64,000 bases of DNA from Ruminococcus sp. (GTDB lineage: Bacteria > Bacillota > Clostridia > Oscillospirales > Ruminococcaceae), in the NCBI RefSeq assembly GCF_017549005.1, contig NZ_JAFYYT010000046.1:18326-82325 (forward strand), given 5' to 3'. Both the position numbers and the translations under genes were made by a program. The notes under the pieces are model-generated. The model was not told the DNA's origin and searched no databases. It saw only the letters and a list, made by a program, of their open reading frames with translations. Below are positions 19,086 to 27,260 of this stretch, piece after piece. Numbering within the stretch: the first letter of the stretch is position 1; each line of letters opens with the position of its first letter.

Positions 19086-19779
19086 ATTTGATTTATGCTG
19101 TTCCGAATTTCAGTCCGTGGGATTGGAACTGTCGCAGGAACTCTATGAAAGGCTCGATATATACGCAGATTTTCTTGTTGAGTACAATGAAAAGGTAAAT
19201 CTTACGGCTATTATAGACGGTTCCGAGATACTGAAAAAGCATTTTATAGATAGTATAATTCTAAGCAAATATGTAGAAATTCCCGAAAATTCGACATTTA
19301 TTGATGTCGGAACGGGTGCGGGATTTCCGTCGGTACCTTTAAAGCTGTTTTGTCCTGATATAAAGATAACTCTTCTTGACAGCCTAAACAAGCGTGTGGA
19401 GTTCCTACGTCAGCTTTGTGATAGGCTTGGTATAGAGGCTGATTTTATTCACGGACGTGCCGAAGACTTCTCAAAACTTCCCGAATACAGGGAACAATTT
19501 GATTTTTCATGTGCCCGTGCAGTTGCCAATCTTTCTCTTCTCAGTGAGTTTTGCATTCCCTTTGTAAAGGTAGGCGGCAGCTTCATTTCCATGAAGGGAC
19601 CGTCAGAAGATCTGTCAGAGGGCGAAAACGCTGTGAAGCTTCTTGGCGGCAAGATCGGGAGTATTGCTGAGTACGAGCTTTTTGGCGAGCAGCGCAGGAT
19701 AGTCGATGTAAAGAAAATATCGCAGACTCCGCCAAAATACCCGAGAAACAGCGGTCAGATCAAGAAGAAACAGCTCTGA
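19075..19779 (+). CDS. rsmG: 16S rRNA (guanine-527-N7) methyltransferase RsmG
   Basis: A 234-residue SAM-dependent methyltransferase. The family motifs are [28 protein letters not shown] and [24 protein letters not shown]. It methylates G527 of 16S rRNA. The ATG at 19075 has AAGGGAG upstream and overlaps mnmG; the longer in-frame extension to 19012 would lie within mnmG. A terminator follows. Confidence 0.95.
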   Translation: MLPEFDLCCSEFQSVGLELSQELYERLDIYADFLVEYNEKVNLTAIIDGSEILKKHFIDSIILSKYVEIPENSTFIDVGTGAGFPSVPLKLFCPDIKITLLDSLNKRVEFLRQLCDRLGIEADFIHGRAEDFSKLPEYREQFDFSCARAVANLSLLSEFCIPFVKVGGSFISMKGPSEDLSEGENAVKLLGGKIGSIAEYELFGEQRRIVDVKKISQTPPKYPRNSGQIKKKQL

Positions 19780-19801
19780 TAAATGATAAATAAGTCAAAT
19801 G

Positions 19802-19838
19802 ATCCGTCGTTTTAGTGAAAAACGGCGGATTTTTTTTA
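19802..19838 (+). terminator. Intrinsic terminator after rsmG
   Basis: ATCCGTCGTTTT pairs with AAAACGGCGGAT across a short loop, followed by a run of T. It closes the jag/mnmE-mnmG-rsmG block before noc. Confidence 0.85.
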
Positions 19839-19898
19839 TAGAAATTATTTCCGACAGGTATTATAATAGATTTATAAATTTGATCGGAGGTCATAATA

Positions 19899-20714
19899 AT
19901 GGCAGGATTTTTGAACTTTACCAAGGAGCGGCTCATAAATAGAGTCGTAGAAATATCAACAGACGACATAATTTCTAACCCAAATCAGCCTCGGTCGGAC
20001 TTTTCGGACGATATATCACAGCTCGCGGAGTCCATTGCACAGAACGGAATTTTGCAGCCTATATCTGTACGAAAGAAGGGGTCGAAGTATGAACTGATCG
20101 CAGGTGAGCGAAGACTTCGTGCTGCGAAGCTATGCGGTTTCCCTGTTGTTCCGTGTATTGTACATGATGTGAGCGACCGTCATTCCGCTGTGCTTGCCCT
20201 TGTTGAGAATATCCAGCGTCAGGATCTGTCTTTTTTTGACGAAGCTTCTGCAATCGAGAAGCTCATAACCCTTTACGGCATGACTCAGGAGGACGCAGCT
20301 TCAAAGCTGGGACGCGCTCAGAGTACTATTGCAAACAAGCTGAGACTTTTAAGGCTTACCGAGAAGGAACGGACGCTTATCACGCAGTACGGACTGACTG
20401 AGCGCCATGCGAGAGCACTTCTCCGCCTTGGAAGTGCTGAGGACAGGCTGTTTATACTTGACAAAATAATAAAAAGCGACCTGAACGTGGAGCGCTCGGA
20501 AAAGCTTATCGACGAGTTCATTGGAAGTAAGAAGGACAAGGTAAGTTATAAGAAACGCTCGGTTGTGTTTCAGAATGTCAAGCTTTTTGTAAATACTATT
20601 AATAAAGCTATAGAAACTATGCAGGCGGCAGGTATTTCGGCTGACTCCAGAAAGATACAGAGCGAGGACTACATAGAATATCGCGTCAGGATTCCTATTC
20701 AGAAGAAGTCTTGA
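19899..20714 (+). CDS. noc: Nucleoid occlusion protein Noc (ParB-family)
   Basis: A 271-residue ParB/Noc protein. The CTP-binding ParB fold shows NQPRSDFSDDISQLAESI, GERRLRAAK and LVENIQRQDLS. The helix-turn-helix has GRAQSTIANKLRLL and TERHARALL, a Noc-like version of the DNA-reading helix. The ending EYRVRIPIQKK also matches Noc. The N-terminus MAGFLNFTKERLINRV could be the amphipathic membrane-binding helix. Noc blocks division over the nucleoid. The gene sits between rsmG and parA as in Bacillus. A TATAAT -10 element lies near 19857. It could be called a second ParB, since the paralogues are close. Confidence 0.87.
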   Translation: MAGFLNFTKERLINRVVEISTDDIISNPNQPRSDFSDDISQLAESIAQNGILQPISVRKKGSKYELIAGERRLRAAKLCGFPVVPCIVHDVSDRHSAVLALVENIQRQDLSFFDEASAIEKLITLYGMTQEDAASKLGRAQSTIANKLRLLRLTEKERTLITQYGLTERHARALLRLGSAEDRLFILDKIIKSDLNVERSEKLIDEFIGSKKDKVSYKKRSVVFQNVKLFVNTINKAIETMQAAGISADSRKIQSEDYIEYRVRIPIQKKS

Positions 20715-20720
20715 TATAAT

Positions 20721-20760
20721 TGTTTCACATGAAACATTTTTATGTTTCATGTGTTTTTTT
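20721..20760 (+). terminator. Intrinsic terminator of noc built from a parS-like site
   Basis: CACATGAAACAT (20726-20737) pairs perfectly with ATGTTTCATGTG (20742-20753) around TTTT and is followed by seven T. The left arm belongs to TGTTTCACATGAAACA (20721-20736), a one-mismatch parS. So one sequence can act both as a transcription stop and as a partition or Noc site. Confidence 0.8.
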
Positions 20761-20769
20761 GTTACAGAG

Positions 20770-20785
20770 TGTTTCACGTGAAACA
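20770..20785. promoter_or_regulatory. parS, perfect consensus
   Basis: TGTTTCACGTGAAACA is the exact 16-base palindromic parS bound by ParB/Spo0J. It lies 26 bases upstream of the parA -35 element, so ParB spreading could also affect parAB expression. Confidence 0.95.
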
Positions 20786-20811
20786 AATTTCAAAAAAATC
20801 TCAGTTTCTTA

Positions 20812-20840
20812 TTTACAATACGCTTCAAAAGTGCTATAAT
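20812..20840 (+). promoter_or_regulatory. parA promoter
   Basis: TTTACA (20812-20817), 17 bases and TATAAT (20835-20840), ending 30 bases before the parA start codon. Confidence 0.8.
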
Positions 20841-20870
20841 ATTAGAAGTAAATCTTGAAAGGAAGATAAT

Positions 20871-21698
20871 ATGGGCAAGATAATAGCTGTTGCCAACCAG
20901 AAAGGTGGCGTAGGAAAAACAACAACCGTCATAAATATCGCAGCATATCTCGGTTCACGCGGATTCAATGTCCTTTGTGTGGACGTGGACCCTCAGGGTA
21001 ATACCACAACGGGCTTCGGTATTAAAAAGAAGTCAGTGACCGTTTCAGCTTACGATGTTATAACGGGCAAGGCTCGGGCACAGGAAGCTGTACATACAAC
21101 TGAGTTTGAGAATGTCTCAATTATACCTGCAACGGAAAATCTTGCAGGCTGTGAGATAGAGCTTGTGGAGTTTGAAAACAGGGTCAACAGACTGAAAATG
21201 CAGCTTCTCACCTGTAAGGAAGAATTTGATTACATTTTCATCGACTGTCCGCCTGCACTTGGAACAATTACTATCAACGGTTTTGTTGCCTGCGACAGTA
21301 TCATCGTGCCTATGCTTGCAGAGTTCTATGCACTCGAGGGACTTTCTCAGCTGGTGAATACTATAAAAATAGTTAAAAATAATTATAATCCGGCGCTGGA
21401 AATAGAGGGAATCCTCTTTACCATGTTTGACGGAAGGCTCAATCTTGCAAACGATGTTGTTTCTGAGGTGGAGAAGTACTTCCCGGACAAGGTCTTCAAG
21501 ACAAGGATACCGAGAAATGTCCGTATTTCCGAAGCTCCCAGCCACGGAAAGCCGGTAATGTACTATGACAAGGGCTCAAAGGGCGCAGAGTCATACGAGC
21601 TTGTCTGCCATGAGATTCTTGGCGAGCCGCTGGAGCTCCCTGCAAAGAAAAAGATCTTTTCTTTCAAAAAAACAAAGAAAGGAAAACGTTCGTCTTGA
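20871..21698 (+). CDS. parA: Chromosome partitioning ATPase ParA/Soj
   Basis: A 275-residue deviant Walker ATPase. NQKGGVGKTTTVINIA is at 9-24, the Walker A' CVDVDPQGNTTTGFG follows, and DYIFIDCPPALG is present. ParA binds DNA nonspecifically when ATP-bound and works with ParB and parS; Soj also modulates DnaA. The C-terminus is a Lys-rich tail. GAAAGGAAG precedes the ATG; parB follows after 17 bases. Confidence 0.97.
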   Translation: MGKIIAVANQKGGVGKTTTVINIAAYLGSRGFNVLCVDVDPQGNTTTGFGIKKKSVTVSAYDVITGKARAQEAVHTTEFENVSIIPATENLAGCEIELVEFENRVNRLKMQLLTCKEEFDYIFIDCPPALGTITINGFVACDSIIVPMLAEFYALEGLSQLVNTIKIVKNNYNPALEIEGILFTMFDGRLNLANDVVSEVEKYFPDKVFKTRIPRNVRISEAPSHGKPVMYYDKGSKGAESYELVCHEILGEPLELPAKKKIFSFKKTKKGKRSS

Positions 21699-21715
21699 CG
21701 AATGAGGTTTGAACT

Positions 21716-22567
21716 ATGGCAAAAGGTGGTTTAGGCGTAGGTCTTGACGCGCTTTTCATTGACAACGCCAATGAGGTACAGGTGAAAAAGACGCTGCGTA
21801 CTGCTGAATTAGAGCCTAACCGCGATCAGCCCCGTAAGGCGTTCAGCGACGAGGCAATAACAGCTCTTGCTGACTCTATCCGCGAGCACGGTATGCTCCA
21901 GCCGATACTTGTACGTCCGATAAGCTCGGGCGGCTATCAGATAGTTGCAGGCGAAAGAAGATGGCGGGCTGCAAGAATGGCAGGCCTTGATGAAGTACCT
22001 GTTACGATCCGCGAGCTCAGTGACCTGGAAACGATGCAGATCGCGATTATTGAGAACCTGCAGCGTGAAAATCTTAACCCTATCGAAGAAGCCGCAGGCT
22101 ATAACGATCTTATTGAGAAATTCGGCATGACACAGGAAAAAGTCGCAAAAATGGTGGGACGTTCCCGTTCCGCAGTTGCAAATGCCGTGAGAATACTCTC
22201 ACTTCCCGACAGAGTGCTTAAAATGGTGGAGAACGGCGAGCTTTCCGCAGGTCATGCAAGGGCATTGCTCGGATTTGAGGACGAGGAAATGCTTATCGCT
22301 ACAGCTCTAAGGGCTGCCGACGGAGGACTGACCGTTCGTCAGGTTGAAAAGGCTGCTCAGAAATCCGCAGAGCATACGGAAGAAGCTGCTGCAAAGACAA
22401 ACAGAAAAATTGATAATTATTTTAAGGAAATGGAGCTTTCTCTTAACGAGCGACTCGGCAGAAAGGTCAAGGTCGACTACGGTAAGAACAAGGGCGCTCT
22501 GATCCTTGAATTTTATGATAAAAACGACCTCGCAGCACTGGCTGAAAAGCTTGCAAAAGAGGACTAA
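21716..22567 (+). CDS. parB: Chromosome partitioning protein ParB/Spo0J
   Basis: A 283-residue ParB. It begins KGGLGVGLDALF, the conserved ParB N-terminus that stimulates ParA ATPase, and continues with NRDQPRKAF, GERRWRAARMAGL, IIENLQRENLNPIEEA and the parS-reading helix region GRSRSAVANAVRILSLP with GHARALL. The C-terminal dimerisation domain is present (RKVKVDYGKNKGALILEFYD). It is distinct from the noc product in both termini. It lies between parA and serS. Confidence 0.97.
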   Translation: MAKGGLGVGLDALFIDNANEVQVKKTLRTAELEPNRDQPRKAFSDEAITALADSIREHGMLQPILVRPISSGGYQIVAGERRWRAARMAGLDEVPVTIRELSDLETMQIAIIENLQRENLNPIEEAAGYNDLIEKFGMTQEKVAKMVGRSRSAVANAVRILSLPDRVLKMVENGELSAGHARALLGFEDEEMLIATALRAADGGLTVRQVEKAAQKSAEHTEEAAAKTNRKIDNYFKEMELSLNERLGRKVKVDYGKNKGALILEFYDKNDLAALAEKLAKED

Positions 22568-22579
22568 GGAGAATATATT

Positions 22580-23872
22580 ATGATAGATATCAAGCTTATA
22601 AGAACCAACCCGGAAATGGTAAAGGAAAACATCAGGAAGAAATTCCAGGACGACAAGCTCGAACTCGTTGACAAGGTAATAGAGCTTGACAAGCAGTACA
22701 GAGAGACCAAGCTTGCCTGCGATAACCTCAGAAATACACGTAACGTAAAGAGCAAAGAGATCGGCGGACTTATGAAGAACGGTCAGAAGGACGAGGCTGA
22801 AAAGATAAAGGCTGAGGTCTCTGCAATGGGCAGGGAGCTCGAGGAAAAGGAGCAGCTCGAGGTAAAGCTCGAAGCTGATATCCGCGAGATAATGCTGGTC
22901 ATCCCGAATATCATCGACGAGACCGTTCCGATAGGAAAGGACGATACAGAGAACGTCGAGGTAGAGCGTTTCGGCGAGCCTGCTGTTCCTGCATTTGAAG
23001 TTCCTTACCACGTTGATATCATGGAAAAGTTAAACGGTATCGACATCGACAGCGCACGTAAGACAAGCGGAAACGGCTTCTATTATCTCTGCGGAGATAT
23101 CGCACAGCTCCAGAGCTGCATACTCTCTTACGCAAGAGACTTCATGATAGACAAGGGCTTCACATATTACATTCCTCCATTCATGATAAGAAGCAACGTT
23201 GTTACAGGCGTTATGAGCTTCGCAGAAATGGAAGGCATGATGTACAAGATCGAGGGCGAGGATCTCTACCTTATCGGTACTTCCGAGCACTCTATGATAG
23301 GCAAGTTCATTGATACTATCGTTCCCGAGGAGGAGCTTCCAAAGACTCTCACAAGCTATTCTCCATGCTTCCGTAAGGAGGTAGGTGCTCACGGTATCGA
23401 GGAGCGCGGCGTTTACCGTATCCACCAGTTTGAAAAGCAGGAAATGGTCGTTGTATGTAAGCCCGAGGAGTCTATGGACTGGTTCCATAAGCTCTACAGC
23501 TATACAGTTGAGTTCTTCCGCACACTTGATATACCTGTACGTACTCTTGAATGCTGCTCGGGAGACCTTGCAGACCTTAAAGTCAAGTCTATCGACGTTG
23601 AGGCATGGTCGCCCCGTCAGAAGAAGTACTTCGAGGTGGGAAGCTGTTCAAATCTCGGCGACGCACAGGCAAGACGTCTTGGTATCAGAGTAAAGGCTGA
23701 GGACGGCAGCAAATACTTTGCACATACACTTAACAATACAGTTGTTGCTCCTCCGAGAATGCTCATCGCATTCCTCGAGAACAACCTCAACGAGGACGGC
23801 TCTATCCGCATTCCAAAGGCTCTCCAGCCATATATGCGCAAGGACATCATAAAGGTTCCTGAGAAGAAGTAA
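22580..23872 (+). CDS. serS: Seryl-tRNA synthetase
   Basis: A 430-residue class II synthetase that charges tRNA-Ser. The N-terminal antiparallel coiled coil for the tRNA long arm is at about 28-100. Motif 2 (CFRKEVGAHGIEERGVYRIHQFEKQEM) and motif 3 (NTVVAPPRMLIAFLENN) are both clear, and TSEH precedes motif 2. Spacing of 12 bases after parB suggests joint transcription. A terminator follows the stop. Confidence 0.96.
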   Translation: MIDIKLIRTNPEMVKENIRKKFQDDKLELVDKVIELDKQYRETKLACDNLRNTRNVKSKEIGGLMKNGQKDEAEKIKAEVSAMGRELEEKEQLEVKLEADIREIMLVIPNIIDETVPIGKDDTENVEVERFGEPAVPAFEVPYHVDIMEKLNGIDIDSARKTSGNGFYYLCGDIAQLQSCILSYARDFMIDKGFTYYIPPFMIRSNVVTGVMSFAEMEGMMYKIEGEDLYLIGTSEHSMIGKFIDTIVPEEELPKTLTSYSPCFRKEVGAHGIEERGVYRIHQFEKQEMVVVCKPEESMDWFHKLYSYTVEFFRTLDIPVRTLECCSGDLADLKVKSIDVEAWSPRQKKYFEVGSCSNLGDAQARRLGIRVKAEDGSKYFAHTLNNTVVAPPRMLIAFLENNLNEDGSIRIPKALQPYMRKDIIKVPEKK

Positions 23873-23879
23873 TCAGTTA

Positions 23880-23902
23880 GGGCGGCTTTTGCCGCCCTTT
23901 TT
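23880..23902 (+). terminator. Intrinsic terminator after serS
   Basis: GGGCGGC, TTTT loop, GCCGCCC and five T form a compact terminator seven bases past the stop codon. Confidence 0.9.
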
Positions 23903-23909
23903 GTACAAT

Positions 23910-24018
23910 GTAGGGGCGGATATTATCCGCCCGTTAAATATATATGAAAAAACAGGTGGGCGATGTTTACATTACCCACCTGCATTTTTTTTGATTTGCG
24001 GACGCCAATTTGGCGTCC
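23910..24018. repeat. Three successive intergenic palindromes
   Basis: GTAGGGGCGGATATTATCCG opens a REP-like palindrome (23910-23933). CAGGTGGG at 23953-23960 pairs with CCCACCTG at 23975-23982 and is followed by eight T, making it a possible second terminator. GGACGCCAATTTGGCGTCC (24000-24018) is the third. The first shares the GTAGGGG start with the arms in the RAYT remnant at 6999 and 7204. Confidence 0.7.
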
Positions 24019-24039
24019 CTAAAGGCTAACAGCTAAAGG

Positions 24040-24165
24040 CTAATGGATGTTTATATGCTCGTCGCCCCACTTTGCCGCTGTACAGAGACACATTGTTATT
24101 ACACCAATAGTCCCGCCGAACATTGTACCTAATATAAAACTTACCATTTTATCACTCGCTTTCAT
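24040..24165 (-). CDS. Small DUF3789-like membrane protein
   Basis: A 41-residue reading frame on the minus strand, MKASDKMVSFILGTMFGGTI and on to GVITMCLCTAAKWGDEHINIH. The hydrophobic core with GTMFGG and TMCLCTAA matches the small DUF3789 family as I remember it; the function is unknown. One membrane segment covers residues 8-30. AGGAC lies five bases before the ATG at 24165; an internal Met at residue 7 is an alternative start. The palindrome at 24000-24018 lies just downstream of its stop and could serve as its 3' end. Confidence 0.7.
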   Translation of the reverse strand: MKASDKMVSFILGTMFGGTIGVITMCLCTAAKWGDEHINIH

Positions 24166-24284
24166 TTTGTCCTGAATATATTATGCGCTTTTTACGGCTG
24201 CATAATCATCGGAAAGCGTGAATATTTTTGTGTAATATAAGACATAATAAAAGAAATATCTTTAAATTTGTTGCAAATGCCACT

Positions 24285-24312
24285 TTTCACGGCTCTGTAT
24301 TTATGGTATAAT
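24285..24312 (+). promoter_or_regulatory. Putative promoter of the flavodiiron gene
   Basis: TATAAT at 24307-24312 with TTTCAC 16 bases upstream. The -10 is strong and the -35 weak, which suggests an activator. GAGG precedes the start codon 45 bases later. Confidence 0.6.
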
Positions 24313-24357
24313 TATCCCATAGCGCATAAGCGTAAATAATGAAAAGAGGTAATTACC

Positions 24358-25515
24358 ATGAATAAAATAACAAATGACATTTACTACATCGGAGTCAACG
24401 ATCATCAGGTCGACCTCTTTGAGGGACAGTATGATGTGCCTAATGGTATGGCATATAACTCATATATTATAGTTGATGAAAAAACAGCTGTTTTTGACAC
24501 TGTTGACGGAAATTTCACAGACGAGTGGCTCGGTAATATCTCGGAAGTGCTTGGGGACAAGGCTCCCGATTATATCATCGTTCAGCATATGGAGCCCGAC
24601 CATTCCGCAAATCTTGCAAACTTCCTCAAAAAGTACCCTGATACGGCAGTTGTTGGCAACGCAAAGACTTTCGGCATGATAGACAGTTTCTTCGATGGTC
24701 TTGCTATAGCAAACAAGCTGGAAGTCAAGGAGGGAGAGAAGCTTTCTCTCGGAAAGCATGAGCTTTCATTCGTATTCGCTGCTATGGTACACTGGCCTGA
24801 GGTAATGTTCACTTACGACAGCACAGACAAGGTGCTCTTCTCAGCAGACGCTTTCGGAAAGTTCGGAGCTCTCGACGTTGAGGAGGACTGGGCTTGCGAA
24901 GCTCGCCGCTATTACTTCGGTATCGTCGGAAAGTACGGCGTACAGGTACAGGCTGTACTGAAAAAGGCAGGAGCTCTTGATATTCAGACTATCTGCCCTC
25001 TCCACGGACCTGTTCTCAAGGAGAACCTCGGATACTATCTCGGACTTTACAATACATGGTCAAGCTATGGTGTTGAGTCTGAGGGTATATTCATCGCTTA
25101 CACATCGGTTTACGGCAATACAAAGAAGGCTGCCGAGCTCCTCAAGGAGAAGCTTGAAGCAAAGGGCTGCCCGAAGGTAGCTATCGCCGACCTTGCAAGA
25201 GAGGATATGGCTGAGTCTGTGGAGGACGCATTCCGCTACGGAAAGCTTATTATCGCTACGACAACATATAATGCCGATATCTTCCCGTTCATGAAGCACT
25301 TCATTCTCGACCTTACCGAGAGAAACTATCAGAACCGTACTATCGGTATCATCGAAAACGGAAGCTGGGCTCCTCTCGCTGCAAAGACCGTAAAGGCAAT
25401 GTTCGAGAAGTCCAAGAACATCACATGGACAGATACAACCGTATCTATCAAATCAGCTTTAAAGCCTGCAAATATCGCTCAGATAGAGGCTCTTGCAGAC
25501 GAGCTTATGAAATAA
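24358..25515 (+). CDS. Flavodiiron protein (FprA-type, oxygen or NO reductase)
   Basis: A 385-residue A-type flavoprotein with an N-terminal metallo-beta-lactamase-like diiron domain and a C-terminal flavodoxin domain from about 245. Diiron ligands appear in QHMEPDHSAN (H-x-E-x-D-H), VHWPEVMF and CPLHGPVL. The FMN motif is AYTSVYGNTKKAAELL. These enzymes reduce oxygen to water or NO to N2O in strict anaerobes, fed by rubredoxin or similar donors. It opens a redox cluster with the FTR-like protein and thioredoxin. Confidence 0.95.
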   Translation: MNKITNDIYYIGVNDHQVDLFEGQYDVPNGMAYNSYIIVDEKTAVFDTVDGNFTDEWLGNISEVLGDKAPDYIIVQHMEPDHSANLANFLKKYPDTAVVGNAKTFGMIDSFFDGLAIANKLEVKEGEKLSLGKHELSFVFAAMVHWPEVMFTYDSTDKVLFSADAFGKFGALDVEEDWACEARRYYFGIVGKYGVQVQAVLKKAGALDIQTICPLHGPVLKENLGYYLGLYNTWSSYGVESEGIFIAYTSVYGNTKKAAELLKEKLEAKGCPKVAIADLAREDMAESVEDAFRYGKLIIATTTYNADIFPFMKHFILDLTERNYQNRTIGIIENGSWAPLAAKTVKAMFEKSKNITWTDTTVSIKSALKPANIAQIEALADELMK

Positions 25516-25558
25516 AGAATACAGCTTGTCTGTATGAAAAATAAAGGAGGGACTGATT

Positions 25559-25762
25559 ATGAAAGTAACACTCAATCCCGACAAAGAAGTAGTTGACAGA
25601 ATAAAAGAGGGACTTAAACTGAAGGACGGCTACTGTCCGTGCAGACTGGCAAAAACTCCCGAAAACAAGTGTATGTGCAAGGAGTTCCGCGACCAGATAG
25701 CAGACCCGGAATTTGAGGGCTTCTGTCACTGTATGCTCTATTACAAATCACTGGAAGACTAA
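25559..25762 (+). CDS. Ferredoxin-thioredoxin reductase catalytic-type protein
   Basis: A 67-residue protein with three Cys pairs, CPC (26-28), CMC (38-40) and CHC (56-58), the pattern of the ferredoxin:thioredoxin reductase catalytic subunit, which holds a 4Fe-4S cluster beside a redox disulfide. It is shorter than plant FTR-beta but of the length seen in anaerobic bacteria. It follows the flavodiiron gene, with AAAGGAGG about 11 bases upstream, and is three genes from a thioredoxin that could be its substrate. No FTR alpha subunit is visible. Confidence 0.85.
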   Translation: MKVTLNPDKEVVDRIKEGLKLKDGYCPCRLAKTPENKCMCKEFRDQIADPEFEGFCHCMLYYKSLED

Positions 25763-25764
25763 AT

Positions 25765-26211
25765 ATGCTGACCATAAGTAAGGTATATAAGGACACTCCG
25801 CTTGCTCAGGAGCTCCTGCAATTCGTTGAGGAATGCTCATGGCATGAGGTTAAGGAGCACATCGCTGATATGCTAAGGTCGTGGGAGTTCACAGAATGGG
25901 AGTGTATGCTTGCCGCGATTCAGGACGGAAAAATAGTTGGTATGGCTTCCATAATGAAAACGGACTATTACCCTCTGCCCGATATATATCCGTGGATATC
26001 CTGCATCTTCGTCACGGAGAGCGCAAGGGGACAACGTATCAGCGGACAGCTCATAGACTTCGCTAACGGATACGTGAGGGAGCTTGGATTTAAAAAGACT
26101 TACATTCCCACGGAATATACAGGACTTTATGAGCATTACGGATATGAATATATCCATGACATAATCAATTACGGCGGCGGAACCGACCGCCTTTACGCAA
26201 AGGAACTTTAA
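25765..26211 (+). CDS. GNAT-family N-acetyltransferase
   Basis: A 148-residue GNAT protein. The acetyl-CoA loop is FVTESARGQRISGQLIDFA (Q/R-x-x-G-x-G/A variant). The C-terminal YTGLYEHYGYEYI is usual for the family. Substrate is unknown. The start is two bases after the FTR-like stop and uses a ribosome site inside that gene, so it is co-translated. Confidence 0.85.
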   Translation: MLTISKVYKDTPLAQELLQFVEECSWHEVKEHIADMLRSWEFTEWECMLAAIQDGKIVGMASIMKTDYYPLPDIYPWISCIFVTESARGQRISGQLIDFANGYVRELGFKKTYIPTEYTGLYEHYGYEYIHDIINYGGGTDRLYAKEL

Positions 26212-26228
26212 TAAACAGGAGGTAAAAT

Positions 26229-26546
26229 ATGAGAGAAGTAGTTATCACAAAGGAAAACTTCCAGAGAGAAGTCCTGAACTATAAGGACACGCCCATTCTT
26301 CTTGATTTCTGGGCAATGTGGTGCGGACCCTGCATGGCTCTCGGACCTGTTATCGAGCAGATAGCGGACGAATACGCAGGCAGGATAAAGGTCGGCAAGG
26401 TAAATGTTGACGAGCAGCCCGAGCTTGCGGCAGCTTTCAGAGTTGAGAATATCCCCATGCTCGCGGTAGTAAAGGACGGTATCCCTGTCAAGATAGCTGA
26501 GGGACTTCGTCCAAAGCAGGATATACTGGATATGCTGGAACTTTAA
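26229..26546 (+). CDS. trxA: Thioredoxin
   Basis: A 105-residue thioredoxin with the WCGPC active site at 31-35, the cis-Pro motif NIPML and the buried Asp in LLDFWA. It reduces protein disulfides. Located 17 bases after the GNAT gene with AGGAGG upstream. With the FTR-like gene, reducing power may come from ferredoxin instead of NADPH, which suits a strict anaerobe; this is inferred from context. Confidence 0.95.
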   Translation: MREVVITKENFQREVLNYKDTPILLDFWAMWCGPCMALGPVIEQIADEYAGRIKVGKVNVDEQPELAAAFRVENIPMLAVVKDGIPVKIAEGLRPKQDILDMLEL

Positions 26547-26559
26547 TAATAATTGCAGA

Positions 26560-26665
26560 GAACGCCGAGGGCGGCGTTACGAAAAGCTCACTGAAAAACA
26601 GTGGGCTTTTTAGTTTGTAGGTGGCTTTCCGAGCGTCCGCAGATAATTTTCGGGCGAGCGGAACT
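26560..26665. repeat. Terminator flanked by REP-like palindromes after trxA
   Basis: AACGCCGAGGGCGGCGTTA (26561-26579) is a palindrome related to the elements near 7.0 and 7.2 kb. It is followed by AAAGCTCACTG paired with CAGTGGGCTTTTT (about 26582-26610), a likely terminator. GGCGAGCGGAACTCGCC (about 26653-26669) is a third short palindrome. No reading frame is supported. Confidence 0.65.
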
Positions 26666-26762
26666 CGCCTATACAAATTTTTTCCTTTTTAATGCACGAA
26701 AATGCTCCTCAGGATTGTTTATATTTATGAAGCGACGCTTCCGACAGAAAGGAGGAATTGCC

Positions 26763-27260
26763 ATGAATGACAGTTCGGCGCTGTATGCGTTTAATAAGTT
26801 CGGCGACACTGTTCTGCGGGCTGCCTTTGCCATGACAGGAAGCTATTCCGAGGCAGAGGACATCACTCAGGAGATATTTCTCTCCCTCCATGCAAAGCCG
26901 CAGAGATTTGAGTCCGATGAACATCTGAAAGCATGGCTGCTCCGTTCAGCCATAAACCGCTGCAAAAACTACAGAAAAAGCGCACGTATACTCAGGAATA
27001 CCGCTCTTGACGAGAAGACCGCAAATACTCTCAGCTGCGAGTTTACTCCGAAAGACAGCGAGATACGCGACAGGATAGCAAAGCTCCCCGAGAAATATTC
27101 ATCGGTGATATTCCTTTATTATTATGAGGAGTACACCATAAAGGAGATAGCTTCGCTCATCGGAAAGAATGAGAATACGGTCAGCTCGCTTTTGCAGCGC
27201 GGAAGAAAGAAACTGAAAACAGAGCTTGAAGAGGAGGGTTTCATTTATGAAACGAGATGA
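26763..27260 (+). CDS. ECF-type RNA polymerase sigma factor
   Basis: A 165-residue sigma-70 family factor with regions 2 and 4 only. Region 2 is AMTGSYSEAEDITQEIFLSLHA and LKAWLLRSAINRCKNYRK. Region 4 is LPEKYSSVIFLYYYEEYTIKEIASLIGKNENTVSSLLQRGRKKL. AAGGAGG before the ATG at 26763 decides the start; the open frame upstream crosses the trxA terminator. Its last 14 bases overlap the next gene, a membrane protein with the position and topology of an anti-sigma factor. Confidence 0.9.
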   Translation: MNDSSALYAFNKFGDTVLRAAFAMTGSYSEAEDITQEIFLSLHAKPQRFESDEHLKAWLLRSAINRCKNYRKSARILRNTALDEKTANTLSCEFTPKDSEIRDRIAKLPEKYSSVIFLYYYEEYTIKEIASLIGKNENTVSSLLQRGRKKLKTELEEEGFIYETR

